Of a stretch of DNA of 64,000 bases, positions 1 to 11,651 are shown in pieces. Position 1 is the first letter of the stretch; every line of letters begins with the position of its first letter. Both the position numbers and the translations under genes were made by a program. Under the pieces are notes generated by a model. That model saw only the letters and a program-made list of their open reading frames with translations, did no database searches and was not told the origin of the DNA. The stretch is from Leptospira saintgironsiae (GTDB lineage Bacteria; Spirochaetota; Leptospiria; Leptospirales; Leptospiraceae), in contig NZ_NPDR01000002.1 of assembly GCF_002811765.1 (NCBI RefSeq), positions 372,001 through 436,000 of the forward strand, in the 5' to 3' direction.

Positions 1-581
1 AAGGTTTGTAAATTTGCTTTTTCTGGAGGAGTAGGGTAGAGAGAAACACAATGGAATAATACTAGATCTTTTACTTTTTCAGATTCCAGAAATTCTAATG
101 CACGAATGACTTCAAAACCTTCTGCCGCACCGCTGGATAAAAATAATGGAAGTCCTGTGCTTGCGCATTTTTGTAAAAGTTGTTTATTTACTATATCTCC
201 ACTCGCGATCTTAAGGGCTTTCACTCCTAAGTTTACTAAAAGATCTACACTACCTGGATCTAGAGGAGTGGAAAAGAAAAAGAGGCCTTCTTCTTTTGCA
301 GTTTTTTGGAATTCAGTATGAAGTTTTTCTGAAAGTTCGTAAGTTTGGAAAATATCTACGAGGACTTTCGCTTTAGGATTTTTAATGTCTAAAAAATTTT
401 CGGTCTTGTACGTTTGGAATTTTACCGCGTCTGCTCCCGCATTTTTAGCAGCTTGGATAGTTTTTTTACCTAATTCCAGATCCGCGTTATGATTCAATCC
501 AATCTCTGCGATTATAAATGGGGAAGAATCCGGACCAATTTCCCATTTTTCTTCCAAACGAAAACTTTTCGAAAAAGACAT
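1..581 (-). CDS. neuB: N-acetylneuraminate/nonulosonate synthase NeuB family, partial (3' end outside window)
   Basis: The first 193 residues are visible and read open to the window edge. NeuB enzymes condense a hexosamine such as ManNAc with phosphoenolpyruvate to make nine-carbon sugars (sialic, legionaminic or pseudaminic acids) for surface glycans. The family signature is clear: FIIAEIGLNHNADLELG near the N terminus, then DAVKFQTYKTE, LKIASGDI and LFHCVSLYPTP. The ATG at 581 has a good AGGAG five bases upstream. It lies 93 bases after the LtaS-like gene on the same strand and may be the last member of the feo run. Which nonulosonate it makes cannot be told from this part; an SpsE-type role is equally possible. 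Confidence 0.9.
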   Translation of the reverse strand, partial: MSFSKSFRLEEKWEIGPDSSPFIIAEIGLNHNADLELGKKTIQAAKNAGADAVKFQTYKTENFLDIKNPKAKVLVDIFQTYELSEKLHTEFQKTAKEEGLFFFSTPLDPGSVDLLVNLGVKALKIASGDIVNKQLLQKCASTGLPLFLSSGAAEGFEVIRALEFLESEKVKDLVLFHCVSLYPTPPEKANLQT

Positions 582-674
582 TCTTTCTCCTGAAATGAAA
601 GGGTAAACCCTTAAGACTAAGATCGGAATACCTGGCCGGAAAGGGAAGGATTTTTGATGAGGGCAGTGTCGTCT

Positions 675-2636
675 TCACTTCTCTGGAAAGATCCGATTCG
701 TGTTCAGAAGTTCATAACTCAGATTTAGGAAAGCTTTTGCCTTCTTTTCATATTCGTCACAGGTCTCCTTGATAGAAACACATTTGGATTTGTACTCGCT
801 CCAAGGCATTGGATAAGCTTCTCTGAGTTCACCTTCCGTGGATCTATATAGAGCATATTCCTTCTCAATCCAACCGATCACGCTTGAAAACGCAAAATAA
901 GAACCTTCGGTTTTAGGTTGGATCGAATTAGAAAGTAGATCCTTACCGAAGGAAGAAAATTTTACTTTCTTACCTACAAGTCCTAAGATAGTCGGGATCA
1001 TATCCAATTGAGAAGAAATTTTTTGGTCCACTCCAGGTTTTATATATTTAGGAGAATAGATCAAAAGTGGAATATTACGATCTTCGAATGGGTTTAGATC
1101 TCTATGATGAGTATGATCAGCTACAAAAATAAAAATAGTATTGTGGAAGTAAGGAGACTTTTTTGCCTTCTCCATAAATTTGCCGATGGACTCATCTGAA
1201 TATGCGTAAGTGTTAAAATAATCAGAATCCTTCATAGTTTCTGGATAAGGATTTTTTCCTGTTTCTGGAACTTGGTAAGGATAATGGGTAGTTAGGGTCA
1301 GGCTAACTGCCGCGAAAGGTTGTTTTGCTTTTGAGATGGTTGTATGAAGTTCTTCTAATACATCCCCATCATAAAAGCCCCAGGCGCCAGATTTATATTT
1401 TTTAGTTTTTTCGATTTCCTCTTTTCCTATAATTGTGTCGAAACCCCAATGAGGAAAAAGAAAACTCATATTATCAAATCCTACATCTCCACCATGCACG
1501 AAATATGTAGAATATCCCAAGTTTTTCAGTAAAGATCCGAGGCCGCCGAAATTTCCCAATACTTGATGGGTTCTTACCACTGTGATACCAGGGCGATCCG
1601 GGATTCCCGTGAGAACAGACATCAGTCCGTTTACAGTTCTTCCACCTGTTGCAAAAAATCTGGAAAAATATCTGCCTTCTTTTACGAGAGAATTAAAATT
1701 AGGAGCGAGTTCTTTTCCACCTACGATCCCGTCTCCATTTGGTTTCAGGAATTTTCCGGTCCAACTTTCCAGAAGAATAAGAACTATATTTGGAGGAGTT
1801 TCTTTTCTGGTTTCTAAGGTTTCTCTTAAAAGTGGATATTCTGGATCTATAAATTTTGCACCTGGATAATCGATTTCTTTTTGTACGATCCGAATTGATT
1901 CTTCTTTTGACATTTGTAATTCAGGAAGAATGGATTTTGATTTTAGATCCATAATTGTGGTGAATACACCATTCAAAGGAAGTTGGTTTAAGAAAGGATT
2001 TTCTGAATGAATTGCTTCTGTGGATCTTAATGGCCTTGGTTGGACCCCACCTCGGAACAGAAGTAGTAATAAAATAATAGCAATTGGTATTTGTACCAAT
2101 TCTTTAGTCTTGTTTTCAGAAGAATATTGGTATCCATTATACTTTATAAAAAGATAAATTAGGGCAGGGAGTCCTGTGAATATTCCGATCAGTCCGAGGA
2201 CAACTTTTAAAGTGTCATTTTTGACCGCTGCTTCGATCAGTATTAACAGATCTTTTCCTAAAAAGACAAAACCTTCGTAACCTAAATGTTTGTCTGCTTC
2301 TCCGAAATAAATTGTGTCTCCTATTAAATGCCCCGTCATCCATAAGAATAATGGAATGGGTAGGATCCCCCAAATGTATCTGTATGTAACCCAACGGTTT
2401 GGATAGTGAAAAGAAGATAAGATCCAAGATAATCCTATCACTATGGAGATCACGCATAGGTCGAAACGTATTCCGATCAGAAAGGATAGGATCACTTCGC
2501 CCAATGAGGAATGTCCTAATTTGGAAAAATAGATAAATAGAAGTGCAAATCTAAATATGGTTAAAAGGATCAAAAAACAAAAAGAGTAAAATAAAATTAT
2601 CCTAAGGTTTGGAGGTAGCCTTTTAATCATTATCAA
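675..2636 (-). CDS. LtaS/MdoB-like membrane phosphoglycerol transferase (sulfatase superfamily)
   Basis: A 653-residue inner-membrane enzyme. About five hydrophobic segments fill residues 10-195 and an extracytoplasmic sulfatase-fold domain follows from about 280. The residues that define lipoteichoic acid synthase-type catalysis are present with nearly the same spacing as in LtaS: Glu290 in LLLESW, the nucleophile Thr334 in GGRTVNG, and Asp507-His508 in VADHTHH. The family moves phosphoglycerol or phosphoethanolamine headgroups from lipids onto glycans or lipids. Spirochaetes lack lipoteichoic acid, so the acceptor here is probably a periplasmic glucan or a lipid; that is inference. The start overlaps the feoB stop by four bases, so it is translated with the iron-uptake genes. 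Confidence 0.85.
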   Translation of the reverse strand: MIMIKRLPPNLRIILFYSFCFLILLTIFRFALLFIYFSKLGHSSLGEVILSFLIGIRFDLCVISIVIGLSWILSSFHYPNRWVTYRYIWGILPIPLFLWMTGHLIGDTIYFGEADKHLGYEGFVFLGKDLLILIEAAVKNDTLKVVLGLIGIFTGLPALIYLFIKYNGYQYSSENKTKELVQIPIAIILLLLLFRGGVQPRPLRSTEAIHSENPFLNQLPLNGVFTTIMDLKSKSILPELQMSKEESIRIVQKEIDYPGAKFIDPEYPLLRETLETRKETPPNIVLILLESWTGKFLKPNGDGIVGGKELAPNFNSLVKEGRYFSRFFATGGRTVNGLMSVLTGIPDRPGITVVRTHQVLGNFGGLGSLLKNLGYSTYFVHGGDVGFDNMSFLFPHWGFDTIIGKEEIEKTKKYKSGAWGFYDGDVLEELHTTISKAKQPFAAVSLTLTTHYPYQVPETGKNPYPETMKDSDYFNTYAYSDESIGKFMEKAKKSPYFHNTIFIFVADHTHHRDLNPFEDRNIPLLIYSPKYIKPGVDQKISSQLDMIPTILGLVGKKVKFSSFGKDLLSNSIQPKTEGSYFAFSSVIGWIEKEYALYRSTEGELREAYPMPWSEYKSKCVSIKETCDEYEKKAKAFLNLSYELLNTNRIFPEK

Positions 2637-4774
2637 TTCCAGCCTAAAAATTTAGAAAAATGGAAAACTAAGAAAGAAGAAGTATATGCAAGAACTGTCA
2701 TGTAAGTGAACATAAAAACCGGCCAGAATAGAGAGTTTGTCTCTTTTTTTACGACCGCAAGAGTGGACATACATTGGCATGCGAATGCGAAGAATACGAG
2801 TAAACTTAGAGCGCTTGCAATTGTCCAAACAGGTTTTCCAGTATCAGGATCCTTATCTTTCCTGAGTGCAGACCTTAAATTTTCATCTTCCGAATCTTCT
2901 CCCTGAACTCCGTATACGATTGATAATGTAGATACCATTACTTCTCTCGCTGCGAATGAAGTGATGATCCCGAGCCCCATCTTCCAACCAAAACCGATTG
3001 GTTCTAAAACTGGCTCCATCATTTTTCCCATTCTTCCCGCATAGGATTCAGAGATTTGTAAGGACTTTGCTTGGGGGGCACTTAAGTTTTCGGTTTTAGA
3101 ACCTTCTATCCTCGGATAATTTGCTAAGAACCAAAGTATGATAGAGATGAATAAGATTACCTTTCCTGCGTTTTCAATGAATGCTTTGATTTTTTTATAA
3201 ACTGTAAAAAATAAACTTTTGAGAGAAGGCCATTGGTATCTCGGAAGTTCCATCAAAAAGTAAGCAGGTTCGGATCTGAAAAAAGTTTTTTTAAATAAGA
3301 AAGCAGCTCCCATGGATGCGAACATTCCTAATAAGAAAAGACCGAATAACGCTAGAACTTTAGGGGAGAAGATTCCAAAAACTGGTTCTGCGGAGAAAAC
3401 CGTTCCAATTACTAAAATATAGACTGGATATCTTGCGGAGCAGGTGATAAGAGGGGATACTAAGATTGTGGTGAGCCTATCCGATTTATTTTCGATGGTT
3501 CTTGTTCCCATGATTGCTGGGACGGCGCATGCAGCACTGGAAAGTAATGGGATGAATGATTTTCCGGAAAGCCCGAATCTTCCCATAAATCTGTCCATAA
3601 GAAAGGAAGCTCTTGCGATATAACCGCTTTCTTCCATGATCCCAATGAATAAAAAAAGCAAACTGATCTGAGGAATGAATACTAAAACTGCACCAACTCC
3701 ACCTATCATGCCTTCTTGAATTAGAGAACGCACCGGTCCTTCGGGCAAATAATTTCCTGTCCAATCCGCAAGGTCACCGATCCTTCCTTCTATCCAATCC
3801 ATTGGAACTTCTGACCAGGTGAATAAAAATTGGAATACTAAAGCCATGATCCCTAAAAAGATCGTAAGTCCCCAAATAGGATGCAGAAGTATCTTATCCG
3901 CAAATCCTAAAATGCCTTTTTCGGTAATTTCTGAACCGGAGACTGCTTTAGATAAAAGTTTTTTGATCCAGATAGACCTTTGGACTAGCTCTTCTCCATA
4001 AGAAAATTCTAATTTATATTTTTCCCATTCCGAACGGATAAAATTGCGAGTTTTTTCAGGAAAAAAGTTGGAAGAAGGAAGTCCTGTTTGTAAACTTTCT
4101 CCGCTAAATTCTTTAAAACTATTTTCTAAGACGAATCGAACAGAATCCTGATCGTCTACTGAAAGTTTAGAAAGTACAGATTCAATAAGTGCGGTTCTTT
4201 TTTTGTCCCAAGAAAAATTTGGATCAGGCGTTTTATAAGAAGAAGGGTCGGTCAAAACTTTTTCTAAAACTTCTACACCTTCGCCTGATCTTGGATTTAC
4301 AAAATAAAAAGAAATTCCGAATGCCTTGGATAAGGCTTTGAGATCCAAATGAACTCCCTTCTTTTCCAAGGTATCATTCATCGTGACTGCAACTATCATT
4401 GGGATCTTGAGAGAAGATACCTGTAATAGAAATTGAAGTCCTCTTTCAATTGCAACTGCATCTAATACAAAAATTAATTTGTCTTCTGTTTCTTTAGAGA
4501 GCAAGATGCGGGTCGTTACTTGTTTATCTTCTGATTCTCCGCCTAGGCTATAAGCGCCTGGAAGATCTACTATATGGACGGTTCTATCTTCTGTATGAAT
4601 GGTCCCTTCTGCTTTTTCTACAGTGACACCATGATAGTTTCCTGTTTTTTGTCTTAGGCCCGTAAGTCTATTGAATAATGTGGATTTGCCGCAGTTTGGA
4701 TTTCCAGTGAGTAATACTCGGAATTTCTCTGTTTTGTGATCGGGAGTTTCTATTTTAGTATTTAATAATTTCAT
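2633..4774 (-). CDS. feoB: Ferrous iron transporter FeoB with non-canonical G4/G5 motifs
   Basis: A 713-residue Fe(II) permease with a cytoplasmic GTPase-like domain followed by a multi-span membrane domain. G1 is GNPNCGKS (residues 24-31), G2 is around Thr51 (GNYHGVTV) and G3 is DLPG (70-73). The membrane part has typical FeoB signatures: [31 protein letters not shown] and a C-terminal [15 protein letters not shown]. Two nucleotide-specificity motifs deviate. G4 reads TMND (131-134) where NxxD is usual, and G5 reads VNPRSGEG instead of the usual SAR form. The gene starts three bases after feoA and overlaps the LtaS-like gene by four bases. Function is secure; the nucleotide preference is open. 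Confidence 0.96.
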   Translation of the reverse strand: MKLLNTKIETPDHKTEKFRVLLTGNPNCGKSTLFNRLTGLRQKTGNYHGVTVEKAEGTIHTEDRTVHIVDLPGAYSLGGESEDKQVTTRILLSKETEDKLIFVLDAVAIERGLQFLLQVSSLKIPMIVAVTMNDTLEKKGVHLDLKALSKAFGISFYFVNPRSGEGVEVLEKVLTDPSSYKTPDPNFSWDKKRTALIESVLSKLSVDDQDSVRFVLENSFKEFSGESLQTGLPSSNFFPEKTRNFIRSEWEKYKLEFSYGEELVQRSIWIKKLLSKAVSGSEITEKGILGFADKILLHPIWGLTIFLGIMALVFQFLFTWSEVPMDWIEGRIGDLADWTGNYLPEGPVRSLIQEGMIGGVGAVLVFIPQISLLFLFIGIMEESGYIARASFLMDRFMGRFGLSGKSFIPLLSSAACAVPAIMGTRTIENKSDRLTTILVSPLITCSARYPVYILVIGTVFSAEPVFGIFSPKVLALFGLFLLGMFASMGAAFLFKKTFFRSEPAYFLMELPRYQWPSLKSLFFTVYKKIKAFIENAGKVILFISIILWFLANYPRIEGSKTENLSAPQAKSLQISESYAGRMGKMMEPVLEPIGFGWKMGLGIITSFAAREVMVSTLSIVYGVQGEDSEDENLRSALRKDKDPDTGKPVWTIASALSLLVFFAFACQCMSTLAVVKKETNSLFWPVFMFTYMTVLAYTSSFLVFHFSKFLGWN

Positions 4775-4777
4775 AAA

Positions 4778-5011
4778 CTAGTTCAATTCCAAAAGGTCCG
4801 CTTCCAATTTTCGAATGGCCAATTGGACAAGGCCCAATTTTACGATCATTTTATCTTGGTCCTGGAATTTTCGGACCACAGTGATTTTTGTTCCTGGAAG
4901 AAAACCCATATCTAAAAGGTTTCGGACTAGTCCCGTTTTTCCAGATTCGTTTTTAATTCCGGTAATTTTTCCGGATTCTCCCTCTTCTAATTCGAAAAGT
5001 TTGGATTTCAT
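4778..5011 (-). CDS. feoA: Ferrous iron transport protein FeoA
   Basis: A 77-residue SH3-like protein that assists FeoB at the cytoplasmic face of the membrane. The pattern [15 protein letters not shown] followed by [17 protein letters not shown] and a C-terminal [13 protein letters not shown] is standard for FeoA. Its ATG overlaps the stop codon of the UbiB-like kinase gene (ATGA), and feoB follows after three bases, so the three genes are almost certainly cotranscribed. No Fur-type operator was recognised directly before feoA, as expected for an internal operon gene. Confidence 0.95.
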   Translation of the reverse strand: MKSKLFELEEGESGKITGIKNESGKTGLVRNLLDMGFLPGTKITVVRKFQDQDKMIVKLGLVQLAIRKLEADLLELN

Positions 5012-6309
5012 TTTATAAATTTTTCCCTGTCCCGGATCAGATCTAATTCAGGTGCGAAAGATTTGATATATCTGTCAAAGTATAAGATTTGTTTAATAAG
5101 AAGTCCAAATTCTTTTGGGATCTTTAATCCATTTCGATCTGAAATGTCTCTGAACTCGAAAAGGATTGTATTCATCTTCTTCTCATCAAAAGCGTCTAAC
5201 TCTCCCATTTGTATGTCCAGGACCATCTTACTCATTTGGTCAAAGACTGTCTCGAGATCCTTGGCTAATTTTTTCTCGTCTATACCGGAGGCAGTTCCAT
5301 CCATTCGGACCAGGCCATTTGCGATCCTATCTGTTCTATTCAATGCAAGACCTTCTAAAAAGATCATTAGACCTTCCCAGACTTTGGAGGAAATTTTTCC
5401 AACGATCCCGAAATCAATAAAACCTACTGTTCCATCTCTCAGGATCATTAGATTTCCTGCATGTACGTCTGCATGAAAAAATCCTGATTTAGAAAGTGTA
5501 GAAAACCAGATCTCAAGTGCATCTGAAAGTGTTTTAGAAGGATCCTTGCTGAATTTTCGAAGAGAAACTTCGTCGGTAATAGGAGCTCCGTAGAATTTTT
5601 CCATGACCAGAACCTTTTTGGTGCTGAGTTTTCTGTAAATTTTAGGGACTCTTGCTCTTGTTTCTCCGGAAGATAGAAGATATCTTTCGAATTCTTCACA
5701 ATTGTTTGCTTCTTTTATAAAATCTATTTCTTCCAAGATGGAAGATTGGAACATTCCTACCATTTCCGATAGTCCTGATTTATTCAAACCAGGCACAAAT
5801 ATTTCGAACAACTTGGAGGCTAAGAATAGAAGATTGAGATCGGCTCCTAACGCGCCTTCTATATCAGGTCTTTGCACTTTTATTACAACATCAAGGCCAT
5901 CTTTAGTCACTGCAGAATGGACTTGTGCAATAGAAGCTGATGCCATTGGGACTTGATCTATACTCTGGAATAATTTTTGGTAATCTCTACCCAGTTCTTT
6001 TTTTAATACTTTTTGGATATCGGAGAAAGGAAGAGGTCGTACGGAATCCAAACATTTTTGCATCTCTGTTACGATCTCTTCTGGGAAGAGAGAAGGGGCA
6101 GAAGCGATAAACTGGCCTAATTTAATATACGTTGCGCCTAATTCTTCAAACGCTTCTCTCAATCGAACTGGAATATTACGGGATCCACTTCCCCCTGTAG
6201 CCAAATCCTTTAAAAGTAGGATGGTTTTGGTGGAAAAAACATAACTACTGGTCACTATACGACTAGCGCTGTTTACCCCTTGCAGAAGTTGGTCTAAGAA
6301 TCCTGGCAT
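5008..6309 (-). CDS. ABC1/UbiB (AarF) family atypical kinase
   Basis: A 433-residue member of the ABC1/ADCK/UbiB protein-kinase-like family. The family-defining KxGQ motif is present as YIKLGQF (about residue 63), followed by an invariant-lysine region [11 protein letters not shown], a hinge-like [10 protein letters not shown], and the catalytic and metal-binding loops [10 protein letters not shown] and GFIDFGIVG. Family members support ubiquinone or other isoprenoid-lipid metabolism and act as ATPases at the membrane. No C-terminal membrane helix is obvious, unlike E. coli UbiB. It is the first gene of the run leading into feoA, feoB and the LtaS-like gene, which is an unusual partner set. 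Its physiological substrate is unknown. Confidence 0.85.
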   Translation of the reverse strand: MPGFLDQLLQGVNSASRIVTSSYVFSTKTILLLKDLATGGSGSRNIPVRLREAFEELGATYIKLGQFIASAPSLFPEEIVTEMQKCLDSVRPLPFSDIQKVLKKELGRDYQKLFQSIDQVPMASASIAQVHSAVTKDGLDVVIKVQRPDIEGALGADLNLLFLASKLFEIFVPGLNKSGLSEMVGMFQSSILEEIDFIKEANNCEEFERYLLSSGETRARVPKIYRKLSTKKVLVMEKFYGAPITDEVSLRKFSKDPSKTLSDALEIWFSTLSKSGFFHADVHAGNLMILRDGTVGFIDFGIVGKISSKVWEGLMIFLEGLALNRTDRIANGLVRMDGTASGIDEKKLAKDLETVFDQMSKMVLDIQMGELDAFDEKKMNTILFEFRDISDRNGLKIPKEFGLLIKQILYFDRYIKSFAPELDLIRDREKFIK

Positions 6310-6503
6310 TTCAGCTCCAGATTAAGAGAACTTGAAAGGAACACAATCCAAATCAGGGAGGAAAGAACCTAATCAGGATAAAGGAACCTGAAGAAAGGTA
6401 CTTGGGTCTACCTGAGCATGTTCCGTCGAGAAAACTGTATTTTGGTTTACGGGAGCGGCGAGAATTAGAGTATGGCTTTCGAACGAGAATTTCGGTCAGT
6501 AGT

Positions 6504-8507
6504 ATGAGTGGCGAATCAGTATTATTGCAAGAATTAGAAAAACTCGAACTGAACGACCTAAAGAAGACCGCATCTCTCTGGAACATTCCAAAGCTTCCGT
6601 TCAAAGAAAAGAATAAGAACGTTAAGTTTCTTTTCGATAGTTTTCTGGACGAGTTCTATCTCAAAGGTGTGCTGGAAAAGCTCACTGTTCTCCAAGTTAA
6701 TATCTATACTTCTATCTTAAAAAATAAGAATGTTCTGACTCTGGGAGAGATCTCTCGTAAAGTAAACATTCCTCCAATCAACGTGGAGATGGAACTTAAC
6801 CTTCTCCGCAAATACCAACTCGTATACCAAAGAAAAAACAGAGAAAGACTTACCAATAACCTGGATAAGTATCATGCTTATGACGAGCTGGCAGAACTTG
6901 TATCTTTAGACCAAAACCTGAAAGGGGACAAATACAAGGTCTCCGTCGAAAAACTTCTAGATCGCAAGAAACTGACTGATATTTCCAATGAATGGAAAAA
7001 AGCAGTCAAGGCTCCTGCAAAGATCGACAGTATCCGCAAGTTTATCACTCACGCAACCTCTGATGAGGCGTATGAGGCAGCTATCGTTTCTTTATCCGAA
7101 TTGGAAAGAGATACTGTAGTTAGGATCTATCTGAGCGGCGGTGCTGCTGACGCAGACGATATCAGAAGTTTTATCGTAATGAGCAGAGGCAAATACGAGA
7201 CAATCATTCCTGCATTAGTTGAAAAGGGAATGATCGCTGATGTTTGTTTCGTAGAGGAGAAGTTCGTAAGAATTTTTGCTCTTCCAGAAGAACTTTTAAA
7301 ATATATCCAAAATAATCCGATCCTTCCTTCCGTTAAAAAAGGAACACGCCAAAGACAGGAAAAACTCGCTACTAACGAGTTGGACTTCTTCTTAAATACC
7401 AAAAAGCTTCTTTCTTATATTAGCAGAAAGGGCTTGGTTCTGGCAAAATCCGGCAAGGTAAAACAGGCGGATCATAAAAGAACAGAACAAGAATTATTAA
7501 ATCCGGACATCAGCATTTTCCCTGAAAAAAGCCAGATCTATCAGATGGAACTTATACTTCCTATCTTGAAACTTCTGAATCTGGCAGATATCAAAGGGGA
7601 AAATATTATTCTGAGAGGGGACCTAGACGGTTTCTTAAGTAAGGATATTTTCGAGATCATGAAACTCGTCATCCATGAGGTGAACGAGGCTAGAATGAAA
7701 AGAGTCAATCCTCCGGAAGTGTTCCAACCTACGGAAATGCCTTTTTATGATAAGATGATCTTGGACAAATGTGTGAACTTGATCATCAAGTCCAAACGTA
7801 TCCATCTTTCTGTTATTTTCTCTAATATTATCAGGGAACATCTGATCTTCAGCCCTGGTTTCCGGACTAAAAATTTCCAGACTGATCTGGCAGATCTTCG
7901 TAAAGAGATCATGAGTGCGATCTTCTATCTGCATTTATTTGGATTATTAGAAGTAGAATATCCGAACCGTTTCCTAACTCTTTCCAAACTGGGAGAATAT
8001 TTCTTCCAAACTGGAGAGCTTGCAGGAGTTACGGAGAAGGGTGGAATCACGATCAACCCGGACTTCTCGGTGATCGCGTTCCCGGAAAAAGTTTCTATTT
8101 ATGGAATTCATCTTTTAAAAGCGTTCACAGAACTCAAAGACTACGACAGAGTTTATACCTTCGTTCTAACCAAAGAAGCATACCAATTGGGAATACTTTT
8201 AGGATACAAAACGAATGAGTTCGTAGACTTCTTGAAAGCTTCTAGCAGAGCGGAACTTGCCCAAAACCTTCTATTCTTATTAGAGGATTGGGGCGGAAAC
8301 CTGCCTGTGGTAGAAGTTGCAGAGGATTGTGTACTGGTTCGCACTAAAGACCAGAACGTGATGGAACTTCTACTTGGTCAGATCAAAGGGAAGAAGATCG
8401 TTCTGGACGAGATTGGACCAACCGCAGTGCTTGTGGATAAAACACGAGTCCAAGACGTGATCACAGTTGCAGAAAAACTGAACCTGATCATCAACCTTAC
8501 TAGATAA
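6504..8507 (+). CDS. XPB/Ssl2 N-terminal-like (Helicase_C_3) domain protein without helicase motor
   Basis: A soluble 667-residue protein. The C-terminal third resembles the domain found at the N terminus of XPB-type helicases and in stand-alone bacterial proteins (Helicase_C_3): [11 protein letters not shown] around residue 518, a [16 protein letters not shown] segment, [10 protein letters not shown], and the closing [15 protein letters not shown]...IGPTAVLVD. The middle has helical, winged-helix-like stretches such as [18 protein letters not shown]. No Walker A or DEAD motif is present, so it is not itself a helicase. An upstream in-frame TTG at 6402 would add 34 residues; I prefer ATG 6504 because the extension looks unstructured. 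It is divergent from the UbiB-feo run. The family call is by pattern memory. Confidence 0.6.
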   Translation: MSGESVLLQELEKLELNDLKKTASLWNIPKLPFKEKNKNVKFLFDSFLDEFYLKGVLEKLTVLQVNIYTSILKNKNVLTLGEISRKVNIPPINVEMELNLLRKYQLVYQRKNRERLTNNLDKYHAYDELAELVSLDQNLKGDKYKVSVEKLLDRKKLTDISNEWKKAVKAPAKIDSIRKFITHATSDEAYEAAIVSLSELERDTVVRIYLSGGAADADDIRSFIVMSRGKYETIIPALVEKGMIADVCFVEEKFVRIFALPEELLKYIQNNPILPSVKKGTRQRQEKLATNELDFFLNTKKLLSYISRKGLVLAKSGKVKQADHKRTEQELLNPDISIFPEKSQIYQMELILPILKLLNLADIKGENIILRGDLDGFLSKDIFEIMKLVIHEVNEARMKRVNPPEVFQPTEMPFYDKMILDKCVNLIIKSKRIHLSVIFSNIIREHLIFSPGFRTKNFQTDLADLRKEIMSAIFYLHLFGLLEVEYPNRFLTLSKLGEYFFQTGELAGVTEKGGITINPDFSVIAFPEKVSIYGIHLLKAFTELKDYDRVYTFVLTKEAYQLGILLGYKTNEFVDFLKASSRAELAQNLLFLLEDWGGNLPVVEVAEDCVLVRTKDQNVMELLLGQIKGKKIVLDEIGPTAVLVDKTRVQDVITVAEKLNLIINLTR

Positions 8508-8516
8508 TTCTTTTTC

Positions 8517-8629
8517 TCACGCGAAGCCGCGAAGAATAAAAGATTCCTTTTTGATTATTATTGAGAATACTTATTTGGTCTCGAGATTTTCGGCCCCGAC
8601 CTTCTTTCCTTTGTGCCTTGGCGTGAAAG
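8517..8629. repeat. Imperfect inverted repeat of the ACGCxAAGxCGCxAAG type
   Basis: The gap after the XPB-like gene holds two complementary arms about 70 bases apart. The left arm (8517-8536) reads TCACGCGAAGCCGCGAAGAA. The right arm (8605-8629) contains CCTTTGTGCCTTGGCGTGAAA, whose reverse complement is TTTCACGCCAAGGCACAAAGG. The arms share a CACGCxAAGxCxCxAAG pattern. Sequences of this kind recur between genes in many unrelated bacterial genomes. No coding potential is seen. It could act as a bidirectional transcript end between the convergent neighbours. Confidence 0.55.
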
Positions 8630-8651
8630 AGATATTTAAAGGGGTTTTATT

Positions 8652-8960
<309 letters not shown>

Positions 8961-9007
8961 CTAAGTTTCGGAATCTTCTTTATCTATGAAATTCCGGAGG
9001 AGCATTT

Positions 9008-11554
9008 TCAAAAATGAAAATACTCCGCTTGGTTTTTCAGATCCTCGGATAAATGGGCGAGACCCACAGAACCAGAACTCAATTCTTCTGTAGAAGACGC
9101 GTTCGATTGGGTCAGGTCGTTGATACTCGAAATTGTTTTCGAAATTTCTTCGATAGCCAGTTTTTGCTCTTGGATCGCAGTTTGGATACCTTCTGATCTT
9201 TCCTTCACTTCCTGGCCTTTTTTGTTTACCACCTTATTTCGGACCAGTTGTTCTCCCATCACGGAAGATACCTCGTTCATCCGGACATAGATTGTTTCTA
9301 TTCGCTGGATAATCCCACCAATCACACTTACCGTGTCCTGGATATTATTGACTCCGATCCCAATTTCAGTTTCGTTTGCTTGGATGATATTTTCTATTTC
9401 CTTCATGCTGGCAGAAGTTTTGTCCGCGAGTTTTGAGATTTCGTCTGCGACTACTGCGAATCCTTTGCCTGCGGCTCCAGCTCTTGCAGCTTCGATAGCG
9501 GCATTTAACGCGAGAAGATGGATTTGCTCAGAGATTGTTGTGATAATTTCGATCACACCTGTGATCTGGTCGGAACTTTGGGAAATTTTACGGATACTTT
9601 GGTCAGTTAGCTCCAAAGATTTTCCGCCTCTTCTCGCCTCGTCAGTGATCTCTTTTACATGAGAAAGAGTGTTTTCCAAATTTTCAGAAGTGGCTTGGAT
9701 AGAAGAAGAAAATTCTACCATCTCGGAATCCAAAGAATTCAAAAGACTAACTTGTTCTTTTGTTCTATAAGAGATCGCATCCATTCCTGCAGAGATCTCC
9801 TCGATAGAAGCTGAAATTTCCTCGGAGGCTGCCGCTTGGTTTTGTGCATTATCAGAGATAGTCTTTAAGGTGGCTGACATTTCTTCCGAAGAATTTGCAA
9901 GACTATGAGAAGCGTCGAAAATTTTATATAGTACGGCTTTTACCTTACGACTGAACTCGTTAATGCTGATTGCCATTTCTCCGATCTCATCTCTGGAAAG
10001 AACAGTGAGTTTATGTGTCAGATCTCCTTCTGACATTTTTTCGATCAAATTTTGGCTATCTCTTAAAGGTTTTAGACTTTTGGATAGAATGAAATAAATG
10101 ATAAACCCAATCACGAATAATCCACTAAATGAAATGCCTAACATATAAAAGATAGTGGAGATTGCTTCTTTAGAAACTTCTTCATTTACGATTGCTACAA
10201 AGGATCTAAACCCATATTTTTTATTTGTGTGGACTATCATGGATTTATAAGCTCCGTCCATCACATACTTGATCGGAACTCCATCTTGCGCATTTGCGAA
10301 TGATTTAGCGAAAGGAAGATCTTCCATTTTTTTTAATCTCATATTTTCGCTGATATGATTTAAGAAGGTCATCTTAGGAGTCAGAAGCCCTGGATAACCT
10401 GTTTTTCCAATTTTGATAGATTGAACGATATTATTAGTAAGATCTCCTATCCGAACAGAGAACACCAGAAATGCCTTGGAACCATCATTTAATTCAAATT
10501 CTCTAATATACAAAATTACAGGAGAACCATTTTGGGTAGAATTAGAAGGTTCGCTGAAAAAGAATGCCTTCTCCTTATTTGTATTTCGTATTTCATCTGC
10601 ACCTGGGAGTTGAAATGCAGAAGTTAAGGGGACTATTGCACTACTTGCTAAACTTCCAGTTCCTACAGAATGAGAGAACCAATCTCCAGCTTCTTTCCAG
10701 ACTGCTATCCCTTCGAACCTTTGGCTGGATCCTAAAAAATTAGCCAGGAAATTCTCAGCTTCTTTCCATCTTTTCTGAGAGACTAAGATTCCTAGGGTTT
10801 TGTTTCGAATAATAAGTTCTGCTTCTTCTTCCGTGTCCTCATAAATACCTTGGGTGAGAAGGTCCAAGGTTTGGGCCACATTCAACATTTGGTTGGTATA
10901 TGCATTTTTTAGAGATTCATAATTGAGTTTGTAAACTACTAAAGAAACTCCGATCGCCAGAACGAGAACGATAGAAAAGAAGATCAATGCCAAGGTTCTG
11001 GTTAGATTGAGTTTAACCAAAGATTCTAAGGAAATAGAGCCGAATAGATCCGTTCTAGTTAAATTGTCTTTTAACCAGTCTGTGATCAGATAAAAATACA
11101 CCGCACTCGCGAGTCCTCCGAATACGATTAAACCTAGTAGGATGGAATAATCCGTTTTGCTGATCGGCAAAAAGATCCCGAGTGAAACTACAAAGATCCC
11201 TCCTCCTATCCAGATCCTGACTAAAATGTCTAGCGCATGTATAACGGGAAGACGGAACACAGCCTTTTGAGCGCCCATGACTGTTTCTCTAGTCACTGCA
11301 CCTTCTGCAAATTGTTTGGAATATTTTCGTAATGGTTTTAATTTATAAAAAGAAGAAAGTGAACTGGTGATAAGCCCTAGAACAAAGATCACTCCCATGA
11401 CAAACCAAAGAGAATCCACTCCTGTCAGATCCAAGTCCATAAAATGGATGAGAAATACGATCGCGAATGGGGTTCCGATCAGATAACCTAAACCTTCTGT
11501 TAGGAACAGAAACCTTGCGGAGAATACGGAAATTTCTTTGTTTATGTTTTTCAT
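9008..11554 (-). CDS. Methyl-accepting chemotaxis protein with an extra N-terminal membrane module
   Basis: An 848-residue chemoreceptor. About four hydrophobic segments lie in residues 10-160 before the usual arrangement begins. Then come a TM near 185-210, a large periplasmic sensor to about 455, a TM, a HAMP domain near 490-545 ([16 protein letters not shown]...GDLTHKL) and the cytoplasmic signalling domain. The hairpin tip [18 protein letters not shown] (about 680) contacts CheA and CheW. I chose ATG 11554, which has AGGATC upstream. The longer open frame to 11740 would cover the divergent phosphoesterase start and has no coding character. The ligand is unknown. Confidence 0.9.
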   Translation of the reverse strand: MKNINKEISVFSARFLFLTEGLGYLIGTPFAIVFLIHFMDLDLTGVDSLWFVMGVIFVLGLITSSLSSFYKLKPLRKYSKQFAEGAVTRETVMGAQKAVFRLPVIHALDILVRIWIGGGIFVVSLGIFLPISKTDYSILLGLIVFGGLASAVYFYLITDWLKDNLTRTDLFGSISLESLVKLNLTRTLALIFFSIVLVLAIGVSLVVYKLNYESLKNAYTNQMLNVAQTLDLLTQGIYEDTEEEAELIIRNKTLGILVSQKRWKEAENFLANFLGSSQRFEGIAVWKEAGDWFSHSVGTGSLASSAIVPLTSAFQLPGADEIRNTNKEKAFFFSEPSNSTQNGSPVILYIREFELNDGSKAFLVFSVRIGDLTNNIVQSIKIGKTGYPGLLTPKMTFLNHISENMRLKKMEDLPFAKSFANAQDGVPIKYVMDGAYKSMIVHTNKKYGFRSFVAIVNEEVSKEAISTIFYMLGISFSGLFVIGFIIYFILSKSLKPLRDSQNLIEKMSEGDLTHKLTVLSRDEIGEMAISINEFSRKVKAVLYKIFDASHSLANSSEEMSATLKTISDNAQNQAAASEEISASIEEISAGMDAISYRTKEQVSLLNSLDSEMVEFSSSIQATSENLENTLSHVKEITDEARRGGKSLELTDQSIRKISQSSDQITGVIEIITTISEQIHLLALNAAIEAARAGAAGKGFAVVADEISKLADKTSASMKEIENIIQANETEIGIGVNNIQDTVSVIGGIIQRIETIYVRMNEVSSVMGEQLVRNKVVNKKGQEVKERSEGIQTAIQEQKLAIEEISKTISSINDLTQSNASSTEELSSGSVGLAHLSEDLKNQAEYFHF

Positions 11555-11651
11555 GCGTGATCCTGGTTGATTTTTTTTCGACCTAGTATGATCTAAAAAA
11601 GTTTCTTTTAAAAAGCCAAGAGAACGAAACCTAAAATTTAGGAATACAAAA

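Noticed and set aside
8999..9026. Hairpin at the 3' end of the six-TM chemoreceptor gene as a terminator
   Set aside because: The 11-base stem has one mismatch, overlaps the stop codon and is not followed by a U-run on the minus strand.
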